Below are positions 46,501 to 57,774 of a DNA stretch of 64,000 nucleotides, piece after piece. Under the pieces are notes generated by a model that ran no database searches, was not told where the DNA came from, and saw only the letters and a list, made by a program, of their open reading frames with translations. Source of the stretch: Marchantia polymorpha subsp. ruderalis (taxonomy: Eukaryota; Streptophyta; Marchantiopsida; Marchantiales; Marchantiaceae). A program made the position numbers and the translations under genes. Within the stretch, counting starts at the first letter, position 1. Each line of letters opens with the position of its first letter. The stretch is from the NCBI GenBank assembly GCA_037833965.1, contig AP031356.1, positions 25,380,501-25,444,500 on the forward strand. The letters are read 5' to 3'.

Positions 46501-47149
46501 GAAGTACCTATATACATTTCATTCAATCTCAAACGCTGTTTTCACTTTAAAAATCCACAAGTTTGTACACAGTATTTCGGCGGCCTTCGCACTTTCCTTC
46601 CAGTCGCGAGGCTCCACCCCATTAACGAGGGCGGAAAAATCGCGACGATAGCTTTCGAATCCAGAAAGGGTAATTGCGAATAAAAGGCTCTGGAAAACAC
46701 GCATCTATTATGCAAATTCATCCAGCAATTCTACAAAGCAACACCACAGAATGCAGAGCAAGTGAAACAGCGCTGTATCGGTGATCAATCGCTCTTCACA
46801 AGTTCCATAATTACTACAAGGGAATAACAAAAGAACAACTTCCGATCATCCCGATCAAAGGCGAAGCGCTGCATCGCCGGAACACAACCCATTTTTCAAC
46901 ACGCGGAGCCATCATGAAGGAAGAAGTTCGAATTCCCCTCCTCTTGGACCACTTCTCGACACTGGACACTCGACGTCGAAGAACCCCATTCCGCGATGAA
47001 TCCATCCATCCAAACGTTGACAACACCACGATCTAAACCAAACATCCGAACAGAACAACCCAAAAATTGCACGAGAGAAAGAAAGATTCGAGAAATAAAC
47101 CCCATTCTTCTTCTTCAGTCTTCGAAGCGATGGAGGACGTCGGATCCAT
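43556..47149 (-). CDS. Small conserved-looking plant protein, three exons
   Basis: Minus-strand exons 47149-47101, 45900-45797 and 43834-43556 join in frame (phases 1 and 0) to 143 residues plus stop. The middle exon has excellent borders (tttacag acceptor, gtaagc donor) and the last an aaacag acceptor. The first donor (gtttat) is weaker, so exon 1 is the least certain. The protein starts with an acidic EEEEWDADGFEIPSL segment, then a Lys/Ser-rich linker. A basic conserved-looking part follows (KPETIYLGPHGAPP, NRKQRLKQKLKDAEKK, GRENKVEVLRDLIG). The style resembles small nuclear or RNA-associated plant proteins, but I cannot name the family. GA-rich DNA upstream (47300-47400) fits a 5' leader. 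The second intron (1.96 kb) contains a repeat insertion. Confidence 0.6.
44281..45000. repeat. Direct repeat A (240 bp) flanking an AT-rich insert
   Basis: 44281-44519 and 44762-45000 are about 94% identical without gaps. Between them lies a 242-bp AT-rich block that has a diverged copy at 55290-55545. The arrangement looks like a miniature LTR element or a tandem duplication with an insertion, but repeat A does not start TG and end CA. It lies within the second intron of the minus-strand gene. Confidence 0.7.
45001..45062. repeat. Short hairpins next to repeat A
   Basis: ccacatttcgac pairs with gtcgaaatgtgg around 45030-45062. The preceding bases (gaacaa...ttgttc) also pair. Both adjoin the end of the second copy of repeat A. 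Confidence 0.5.
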
Positions 47150-47530
47150 TGCGGATCACTACAGCGCTGCCGCTCATGGATACTCAAGGCAATCTAGCCG
47201 TCTTCTTTATGCGCTTCTCTGCTCCTCCTCCTCCCCACCCACCACCACTACTACTACTACTACCAATCTCCTCCTCCCCTGCCCTCCCCTCGCGTCGCCT
47301 CCCTGCACTCAGAGCTCCGTCGTCTCTTCTCTCTTTCTCCCTCTCTCTCTCTCCCTCTCTCGTCGAGTTTCTGGTGCATTCACTGCTTGTCCCTTTCTCT
47401 CTGGGACGCTGCCTGTGACTCTTCTTTCTGCATTGAGGCTCCTGCTCTCCAAGCGCTGCCTTCGCTCGCTTGGCGCTTTCGCTTGGCGTTGACGGACGGT
47501 CGGAAACCGGGGAGGCTCGTCAGTCGGACG
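47150..47530 (-). promoter_or_regulatory. GA/CT-rich leader and promoter candidate
   Basis: On the plus strand: an (ACT)n tract at 47241-47263 and a CT tract at about 47322-47362. Read on the minus strand these are AGT and GAGA-type tracts just upstream of the start of the 143-residue protein gene, as is common in plant 5' leaders and core promoters. Plus-strand frames here (46996-47492) are low-complexity artefacts. Confidence 0.45.
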
Positions 47531-50500
47531 GGTGTATCCTGAGGTTTGTGATTGCCGAAACCGCTAACGGAAGAATCCCCAAATCACGTGAACGTCACAA
47601 CATACGCCAGCCGCGGGTGGGGGAGGAATCCGGAGATTTGAGAATCTGAACATAAGATTCGGTGCTCGCAGGCTCTGCCGGACCAGAAGGATTTCTTGTG
47701 CTAGAGGCTAAAGCTCGTCGTCCTCGTAGACTTGCCCCGCTACCGTCTGTTGCCCTTTGCCCTGTTCCCTCTACTCAATGCGCAGCAGTAATCATGTTCG
47801 GTGGTCAAACGGACGGACGTGGAATATCTCATGCGGCCTATCCGGGAAGATCGAGACGAGTTCTGACGCCCGCAAAGTTTACTTATGGTGCACACTAACG
47901 TTTCTGTTGCTATAGCCATTTTCATATCTTCTGACTTGTTTTTATTAGCGCGAAGTTTTACTCACAGAAACTATGACTATGATAAATGTCTTTCTATTTG
48001 ACTTTTCAGTGAGGACCAAATAGTCTGCCAGTTAGTTCTCCGCATCTCTGCAGCTATGTGCCATAATTTATTTATTTATGCATATGTCCATTTAACAAGT
48101 TATTGACTTTGGGTGAGTCGTGCGTTTTGCAAAATAATTTATTAGATAACAAGGGGTTCTATTTCTCTTTGAAATGGTCTAACGACTGGAATGCCCTCAC
48201 ATAAAAGTTCTCATTCTTTGCTTGAAGAGGAACTAGTGCTGCAGCTCGTTTTCCACACAACCCAAACGGTCTACTATTGACACGTGATTAAACCTACACC
48301 AAACACAGGTAGAGAATGTGGTAGAACCAGGTCGATGGCACACCTCGCTTGATTTGTAATCGCACGTGGTGTAAACAAAACTTAAATGGCCGTAATTTAA
48401 TTCAAAAACTCACACTATAGTAAGTCAATTAGGTTTACGATTAGTATGCGCTCAAACATACAGAAATCCATGGATTGGGCCCAAGTTTCAACTCAACAAG
48501 GGTTACGAATAACTCTCCAGAACCTCATGAGTATCATTTGTTTGACCAGCAATATATAGCCAAGGGGAATTATTTACTGAAAATCATGATTCTATCTGGT
48601 ACTACAGAAAGAAAAGGAAAGGAAAGGCTGCAGAGTTTTTGGGAGATTAAGTTTTGTGTCTAACGTTCAACGGTCGTGGGAAAATATTAATAATCTAAAT
48701 TTATTAACATCTTCCAGCATTACTAGCACAGATAATGTAGTCCCTCTATGATCGCAAATACATTATAAATGCTCAGAATTTTTTCAATACTGAAAAACTC
48801 CGTTTTTTGAATTTTTTTACGAAAATGGGTCATTTTGAAAAGAATTTAGGCAGTGTTTTATAATCTCTCCTTTACAAGATAATACATAGTCCAGACTTAG
48901 TAAACCCTGTCCCAAATCGTAACATCTACGGTTGAGATTGGAGTATGATGAACTTTCAACAAGAAACAAAGAATAGCACACATCTATGAAACACTTCGTT
49001 TTATAGATGAAGTGAGAGTATGAAACGAAAATACTCTTGTCGTAGAAGTAACTAATATAACATGTCTTCGTGACCATTTCAAGGACCACAAGAGTGTAGA
49101 AGCCGAAATGTATATTAGATGCTCTTGGTGAAAGTGGTGGCTCGTGAATGTTCCCGTCCCAGACTCTTCACGCTTGGATGTGCTCACAGTCAATGGAACA
49201 GCCAGATACACAACAGATAGACTGCCTTCTCACACAGTACGGAGAAAGCAAACGAACTCCGGTCTCCTTCAATTCTGCGGAAGTATAATCCTTCCCGGTA
49301 GTACGTCCGAATGGTACTGTCCAGCGTACCTGGTGTTCATTAATAGGAAGCGTCCGTTTTCCATGTGACTCTGCAGAAACTGGCGATCACCCGTCGCTTG
49401 CTTCTACAGTGGTGTGGTCACAGTACTGTGAAGGACAGTTGCTCGTTGCCCGACCGATTATTTAGGTCCGTGCAGAAGCAAATTCTGGCGACTACCTATT
49501 GAAATCGGTAACTGGTATTCTCCCGTTGTCTCTGCATTTCCTGAATAAATCTGGTGAACAACGACCCTCTATGGCCGGTTCGATGCTGCACCAGTCATAT
49601 GCTTGTCTAAGTTGATATCCATTCGGTGGGCCCGTGTGATTTTGTCTTCCTATAATTAATTTTAACAGTTGAAACGTAGGGGCACTCAATAGTATCTTCT
49701 GTCCATCGGTTCTAACCTCCATTGATCAATTCTCCTCCAACTTTCGGATATACATTAATGATGCAAGTTTAGTAATATTGAAATCGAATGATTTCTTTGT
49801 TTGTGGACAAATTGTATTTTAACAAAGTGGAATCAAATGGACAACCTTATTTTCATGAGATAAAAGTAAAAGCATGTAACATTTAAAGCTGTCGAATTTC
49901 TAAGCATTGTCCGCCCTTACTTTTATTAAATCATTGCTCTAGATCTGATATTCTAGGTGGATGTATTCTAGCTTATTTACTACGTCTCTGTCATGTAGGT
50001 ACAATCCACAACTCCCATATCGAGAGTTTAGAACTTTAAGGGCCTTGCCCGATGAATGACTACATGCGTAGAACAGAGGTAACTATAACGACTTTCGAAA
50101 ACGATCTTCAAAATAATGACATTTTGAAGGTACAACGTAATAAATGTTATCTTTGGTCGAATTAAGACTATTTGGCATCATTACATTAGGAATTCCTCTC
50201 TAAAAATTCAACAGCTTGTAATATCGTAAAATTTACAAATAAATGTTTACTGAAAAGTGTTTATTGTATAGAAGGATGAAGGTAAAAATCTGAATACAGA
50301 AGATACTCAAATCTATATATATATATATTAGTTTAAACATGAAAAGTAACGTCATCTCATTATATATAACACTAATTCTTCAGTTATACTTCATGAAATG
50401 TAATCAATTAAATTCATTCATAAATGTAATAAAAATCCAAAAAATTCACCAAAATATGTTAGAGATGATGTGAGAACAAACGATGATACTTTATTTTATC

Positions 50501-53500
50501 TTTGATATAAAATTGAAATTTTTGTAAACTACAATCATGCTAAAATCACAATTAAAATAAATTTTTAAAAATCTTGATAAACTTCCAATCTGTAACTGAA
50601 TTCATGTATTCATCAAGAGTGAACAAGTAAGTTTACATGCTTTAATATTTTCAGCCAAAAAAAATATATACAGATTTTTACCTATTTTGACAGTCTCAAA
50701 GTTATAAATTCATTGTTTTCACTTTATCTTCACTCAAACTACTAATGCTTGAATTACAAAAATGTATGACTAACATTACGATTCATATCAACTAATAAAA
50801 TAAAGAGTTCAATCTATTTATATGAATTTTATCAATTTTATAAAGGTTGCCAAGTTTCTTTGATCTATGTACGAATTGCACATGCAAAAAGTAATTCCTT
50901 TGTATAGGTTGCAGTATCAGAAGTTATATGTCAAATAGTCTACATCTAGATATTTTTGTAATCGCTTTTTGCAGAATGAAATCAGATCATTGAAATTTTT
51001 AAAATTAGATTGCATTATTTATTTGATCAAATTTTTATGATTAGAATTTTCAAATATTTATATAGTACTTGTAGATTTTCAGTTAAAATCAAGATAAGAA
51101 TATTCTCATAAAATTCAAGCTAATTATTCTTAATTTAAAATGTCAATTTTTATTAAAAAAATTTTAATTTAACAATGATGAAATCTAATATATATTCATA
51201 TTTAAATATAATCAATTAAATTTATTGCATGCATTTTTTTCTTCAAAAAATATTTGGAATTTTTTTATAATTATTTACTCTATATTGAAAAAATGATAAT
51301 ATGTGTTTATATGTATAATTGTTTTTTTAGAAAAAATATGCAACAAATCAAAAAAATTAAATTAATTTAAGCAAAAAATATATTAATTCATAATTATAAA
51401 CATATGTTATATTTTAATCTATGTCAATTAAAATATGGATGGATATAATGCTGATAATAATAAACTAAAATCGGTATTGAAACTTTGTTCACAATGGTTC
51501 AAAACATCAATCTTTTGATATATTTATTCATGCACTTTTTTAACTCAAAATAGTTTACTTGTTGCTTTAGTTTGACAATTTCTTCTCGCTGCTCCATAAC
51601 ACTTTGAAGTGTTCACCAAACGTCGCCATAACATCCATAACCTAGATCATTTTTATATAACAATGCTTCGAAACATCAGTTTTAAATTATTTTTTAAGTT
51701 TGATTTTTTGATTAAAATTTTTTTAACAATGGTTTGTAATAATTTTTTAATATCTAATGAGAAGTGTCAATTTTGACTTGAAAATATTCAAAAAAAATCT
51801 TATTTTTTTTAACATGGTTTTACATCAAATCCTTGCCATATGAAGTTGTGTAATAATTCAGTAAATTTTTTTCATATAATCGCAAACATTGTCAAATTCT
51901 TGTAAAAAAAAATTTTGAATTTTTTTTATTTATAATTGAAATAAAATTAAATAAATAATTATTTTTTTAAATTAAAAGACACTGCGGGATAGCTACCACA
52001 AAATGTAGGTAATGACTTGAATCCTAAAGAACCTATTTTGACACACAAACACGAAACGTGGGAAGACCTGATGTTTAAATTGTATAGTTTGATTTAAACT
52101 AAATATAAAATATGAAAATCGTCATTTCATAAAAAATGAAAACTCATTTGTATGAAAAAAATACTTTTTATGAAAGAAAAAGTTGCTTCTTTATGAAAGC
52201 ATAATTAATTCATTCAAAATCTTACATTTAAGGTTTAAATAAATATTAAGTCTCTTTTAATATATTTTAACTGTAAATCAATTTTATCATAGCAACTAAT
52301 CATTATGTCTCATAAACCAATAAAAATCTAAGATCAAATTTTTTTCATAAATTAGTTTACAGTATATTTCAATATTTAAATAAAAAATAATTAAATAATA
52401 AGGATATATTATATAAATTAATAAAATAAATGTTGAGACTTATTAAAGATTAACAACACATTGAAATGTTCAGTAAATTTCAATTTTTATTAACACTAAA
52501 TGATTATATTTATAAAAATTAAAAATTAAGTTAAAAAATGATTAGATATAATGCCTCCAGTTTATACGCCCGCCCGCCTACAGAGTCATCTCTGCAAGAA
52601 GAGAGTGCCTTGCTTCTACACAGTGTGGTAGTAGCTCAAGTTCAAATTCCAGTTCGAATTTGAACGATCCGCGTGTGGGCCGTTTGGGCGAGTGACGGTA
52701 CCATCTGTAACAACTACTGTCGTAAATTCCTCACTTTTGTTCGGTGTTCTCTTTTCATTATTTAAAGCTGGTGGGGCTTTAAAATATGTTTTTTAAGCTG
52801 AATATAAAGATTTAAATAAAATTTATCACGCTTTGTAAAAAAATTGTATTTTTAATCGATATATCTAATTTTATATATATAGAAACACAATCTTATCTTA
52901 TGCATCGTATTGCATAGTGATTATTTTATATAGTTCTGGGCTTCAATATTAAACTAAACCCTATTTTAAATACCCAAAACTTGAATCAACTTTTAATAAA
53001 TATTAAACAAGTGTAAATTTGTTTAAAGATATATACCTTAGTAGAAAATTAAATTTTATTTAAAATGTGATAATTTTTTTATTTTTTATTTTTTATTTTT
53101 TAAAAAAATATATTTTAAAACTAATTTTAATTCTTTTATTTTAAATTATACCACAAGTGCATACAAATAAATATTGTTTGTTATGAGATTGAATTTTCAT
53201 TAATTAATTAATTTAATAATATTCAAATATATATCTTTATGTTTTTTACTATAATTATCAAAATCTAATATGTTGCTTTTATTACGTCTTCAATATATAA
53301 ATTTTTTTTAATTTAAAAATATTAAATATGTTTAAATATATTAATTTAAAAAAATAATATTTATTTTATAATACTTTTATAATATATATTTTATTTTTTA
53401 TAAACATTTAAAAGATTTTATATGTTTAGTACTCATCAGAAGAAAAATATTTTATTCTAAATGATAGCTCATAATTTGTTTGAAGATTCTTTTATTTCAA

Positions 53501-56500
53501 ATTTCATCATAATTTGAAAATTTTTACAATTTTTCTTCTAACAAAATAATTTCTCATTAAATATATAAATTAAATAATTTATAATTAAATAATTTTCTAC
53601 TCATTTTTAAATTATTTATTCATAATTAAGATATAGTCCAAAATAAATACTGAAAATGTTGTCTTTATTTTAAAATAAATTATTTTACACTTAAGAGTAT
53701 AATTTTTTAAAATATAATTTACAAACAAATACAGAATTTTAAAAAAAACTTGTATTGTATAGATTTTTTTTCATACAACAATTTTGAATAAAATTTAAAA
53801 TCATTGCATTGTACCAAACAAATGAATATAAAGATCTTTATTTTCCAAGAAGTTAAGAATTAAACATTAAAATTAATTTTATTATTTCACACCTAATTTT
53901 ATTAATAAGTTTTAGACAAGTTAATTTGATATATAATTGTTATTGAAAAATATAAAAAATTTCAATTATAATACTGTCATTTTGACAATACAATTATCAC
54001 AAAATTTAGTACAACGTATGAATTGATATAACAATTTATCATCAAAATGTTGATTAAGAACTATATAATATAAGTTTATTGCAAGTTAGAGTTGTATTGT
54101 GAAGTTACATAATCATTTGATAACAGTATTTATTTTACATAATTTTCTTAATGGAAATATTTTAATATTTTCAGCAATAAAAAATATTATATGTGAATAA
54201 ATAAAATAATAATAATGTAAAATCATTAAGTTTGTATGTTAAAACGCAAAAATGAACAGTCTGAAACTTGAAATGTTGTAAACATTAATTTACAAAAACC
54301 TGAATATTCAAGAACAACATGAAAAATAGCCAAACAAAGTGATCCAGAATTTCAAGAATTGTGTTGCTTAGTTTTAATACCTTTATACTTTGAATTATGG
54401 ATATTTTGTATTTAAAAGCTTTTTAGAGTTTTTAGAAAAGCTTACATCAATTATTTCTTATTTAAAGACATACTTTGAACTAACATAATGCAACGAAATC
54501 CAGAATATGTTAAAGTAGGACTTTAGAGTCCAATAACATCAATTTTTTTGTAATATTAGTTTTTGAGATATTCATATAATATATTTGTATTGAAATGAGT
54601 TTTCTAATTATCTTCTTATCATAGCATTCATCTTAAAATCCACTTTTACTATCTAAGTGACCAAACTACCAATGGTTACTTAAAGAACTTTTGATTGATA
54701 TAAATTTACAATTTTGTATATAAGAAAGATATCAGATATAATTATCTGCTTTATTTATTTATATTGGTCACAACTTCATGATTGTGTGATCATAGTAGAT
54801 GAGACAACATAAAATAAAAGATTTTTAAAAAATATACAAAAATATATCTTTATATTTGAAAAAAATTGTATTAAAAATTTACTTGTTATAATATTTGTGA
54901 AATTTTTTGTTTACTTTTGAAAACCATAATAAAATTTTTGCTCAAACCATTTAAAATAAATAAATAAAATAAAATAAAATAAAATCAATTGAAATGCGCT
55001 AATTGATTGAAAGCAAGGTTAAATTTAATTCAATTTAATTTCTAAAATTTAAATTTAAGGATATATAAAATATTTTTTAATATCAAATTAATGATATCTA
55101 TTCTGGAAATGCATAACAACTTCAAAAGCAATGAAATAATTAATAAAATGTGAAATTTCATGTAATTTGTAGAGATAAATAACATAAATTGATATTAGAT
55201 ATGTGATTATGTTTATGTTATGATTTATAAAAATATGTGATTATGTGTTTGGTATATTGATGACTTTTGTTAACGTTTGGCTATTTTTTTGTAATTTTAT
55301 GTTTTATATATAATATGCTTCAAAATGTATGTATCGCTAATTTTTTCGTTCATTAATAATTAATATAATTTTTTTTTTATATTTTATGAATTATGTGTTT
55401 TCTATAATTTGTGATAGATTGTTTAGTTACAGATTTTGTTTGTATTATAAATAAAATAAAATTATATTGCATCAGATTCAAATGTCAATTTATGAAGAGT
55501 GTTCTAATCAAATTATCATCATACACTGATGTAATATTTACCTAAAAAATGACATGTTTGTAGAAAAGCAGCGTGAATGCATCGTTTGGAGTATATTTCT
55601 TAATTAAATTTAATATTATTAGCTCTTCATCTAATGAGATAATATCAAAATGTTGTATAAAGTATGAACATATTATAGTTAAACATATATTTTGTAACAA
55701 AAGATGTACCCACTTTTTCTTTATTCTTAAGAACAACATATCATCATGACAATTTACTATCACTTTGCTATTATGTGACAAAAATTGGCCATAAAAAGCA
55801 CGTTATTCTCAAATTGTAACATGAATCAAAGTACATAAAGAAGTTGATACATATTCATAAAAAAAAGACAGCGTTCGATTGATTTTTTTTGAAAACTGTG
55901 AAATATTTTTCACAGTGAGATAACGTTTAGTGTTTATCTTGACTTAAAATATTATAATCTTATGCACACAGGTTATATAAGAATACATGCAGTAAAATAT
56001 AACCTGTTATCATGAGATTTTGCAATCTTTAATATATCACATAGATGAAATGATTTGTTCAAATTAGAGAGATAGAAAATTTTGTTTTTGGAAAAATCTA
56101 ATTTTTAGAATATTTTATGAAAAAAAAAATATATTAATATGAACCCTTGTTCAACCACATAAGATTGAATGAAATTCCTTCAACAGTATGTCTGAGATAT
56201 TGTATATTTCATGATATTTAGTAGTGAGATCTCTCCATGTGAATATTGAGCGAGATGAATCCCTATAAAAAATTTCAGTACATGGGTGAGAACATCCATC
56301 GACCAGAGGAGAATTTGGTAGATAAAGATAAATAACCACCATAAACTTTGCAGACGATATTGAGAGGTGAAGTATAAAAGTATGGGCTGGCACCATTTTC
56401 CACGATAAGCAATTGGATCAATTGACTTTCCACGATAAAAGTTTGCATGGAGTCAGACTCGAACGGATTGAGGAGGATGGGCAGTAAACCTGCGCGTGGG

Positions 56501-56976
56501 TTCACATAATGTCATATAAAATGGATCGAAGTCATGCCAATTCTCGTCCGAAGTTCCGGCCAGTCCAACTTAGATGTAGGACGAGATGTACGAAGGTTGA
56601 TATTACGGGATGCCTTTGTATAAAAGCCCTGCTTGGAGAGGGTAAAGTTTCTGGAGGCCAGGTGCTTGAAGTGAAAATGCACTTAGCAACTGGGTTTCTG
56701 GGTATCTCAGTAATTAAGAAGAGTACACAGTTTCCTAGAAGAGAAAGAAAACCGCGGCATGAAACTCGAACGATAACAATTGGACTTGGATCCTTGCGAA
56801 GGTAGACATGCTCTCACGTGAGGTGAAATAGCACATTTTCGGTATTCTAGATCCATCCTTCGATGACAAATTCAAATATGAACGTGACGCGCACCAAGTA
56901 AAAGATCACGGGGAGGTCCATCGTCACATGACATCAAACATCCTATCATGCTCGATCCATGGACTACACTCTAACT
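47531..56976. other. Long gene-free region
   Basis: 47531-49740 has average composition and short frames without homology that I recognise. 49740-56480 is extremely AT-rich with simple-sequence patches (an AT run at about 50317, T/A tracts at 53073-53102, an AAAAT tract at 54952-54985). There is a GC-rich island at 52557-52740 and the second copy of the AT-rich dispersed repeat at 55290-55545. No gene seen. Confidence 0.5.
55290..55545. repeat. Dispersed AT-rich repeat, second copy
   Basis: This aligns in the same orientation with 44520-44762 through ordered blocks: atatgcttcaaaat, tatgtgttttctataatt, tgtgatagattgttt, ttatattgcat, agattcaaatg, catcatacactgat. It is not flanked by repeat A here. 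Confidence 0.6.
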
Positions 56977-57273
56977 CTACAGAAACGTCGTCTGCGATTT
57001 CTCATCGAACGTGGGGATATCCGGTAGATATTTATCGTTAATTTCTGACATATAAAACTGTACAGCACGCCGCAGACCTGGCAAAGAAAATGACATTCCC
57101 TCCACCTCCTCCTGCCCTTTACCCCAAGTTTCTGCTAAAGTTGCAGCGATCGCACCAGCTCCAACACTTTCTGGATTCTTTGGCCGAGGTATGGCTTCCA
57201 TGAGCGCTTTTCTATCTGTATTGGTCAATCGTCCCTTCCCCTGGTGGGGCCCCTCGACGCAATGGTCATTCAT
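56977..57273 (-). CDS. Unrecognised 98-residue frame, downstream of an overlapping pair
   Basis: An open frame with coding-like composition (GAGAIAATLAETWGKGQEE; later AVQFYMSEINDKYLPDIP). It starts in an ATGA overlap with the stop of the frame at 57270-57512. No domain recognised and no splice signals assigned. It could be a relic of an integrated element, or a gene with an unseen intron or frameshift linking it to the upstream frame. Confidence 0.35.
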   Translation of the reverse strand: MNDHCVEGPHQGKGRLTNTDRKALMEAIPRPKNPESVGAGAIAATLAETWGKGQEEVEGMSFSLPGLRRAVQFYMSEINDKYLPDIPTFDEKSQTTFL

Positions 57274-57512
57274 TGATGGTACATCGCACCTGCCACCGGG
57301 TACAACGCTGCGGATATTTGTATATTTCGGGAGTCCGTCTCCAAGAATTTGGTGATAGACGGACGATGTGCGATCGACGACGCGAGCGTCATTCTAGTGG
57401 AGGTGAAAGTGAATCTGGCGCGTCCGACGTGGTGGTCCAGAGCGTGCAGTTTGAATCCGGGCAGCGGAATCTTTGCTTCGTTTAAATTCTTTTTCCTCGA
57501 AATCTGCCCCAT
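57270..57512 (-). CDS. Unrecognised 80-residue frame, upstream of the pair
   Basis: Begins MGQISRKKNLNE and ends AGAMYHQ, its stop overlapping the start of the next frame. It is divergent from the phosphorylase gene, with 262 bp between the two starts, so a shared promoter is possible. The family is unknown. Confidence 0.35.
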   Translation of the reverse strand: MGQISRKKNLNEAKIPLPGFKLHALDHHVGRARFTFTSTRMTLASSIAHRPSITKFLETDSRNIQISAALYPVAGAMYHQ

Positions 57513-57774
57513 GGGGAGTATCGACGGTTCGCCTGCGTTCTTGCAGGGGAGAATAAGGCCATTCTGCCATCCTTAAGGCGCTAGAGAGTTACGTCGAGGT
57601 AAACCAGTCAAAGCCCTGTTCACACTGCATGCGGAACCCGTTTCTTTGAAGCTCGAAAGGGGCTCGTTCTTTTCCTTCCTCGTTCCATATCTATCTGCTC
57701 GCTCTGCCAGCGTTGGGGTGGCATTGCGTTGTGGTGTGCGGGGCGATCGACTTTCCTGCACAGGAGTCGGGGCA

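Noticed and set aside
46996..47492. Plus-strand frames of 140 and 141 codons
   Set aside because: Low-complexity Ser/Thr/Leu/Pro translation of CT and ACT microsatellites in the leader region of the opposite-strand gene.
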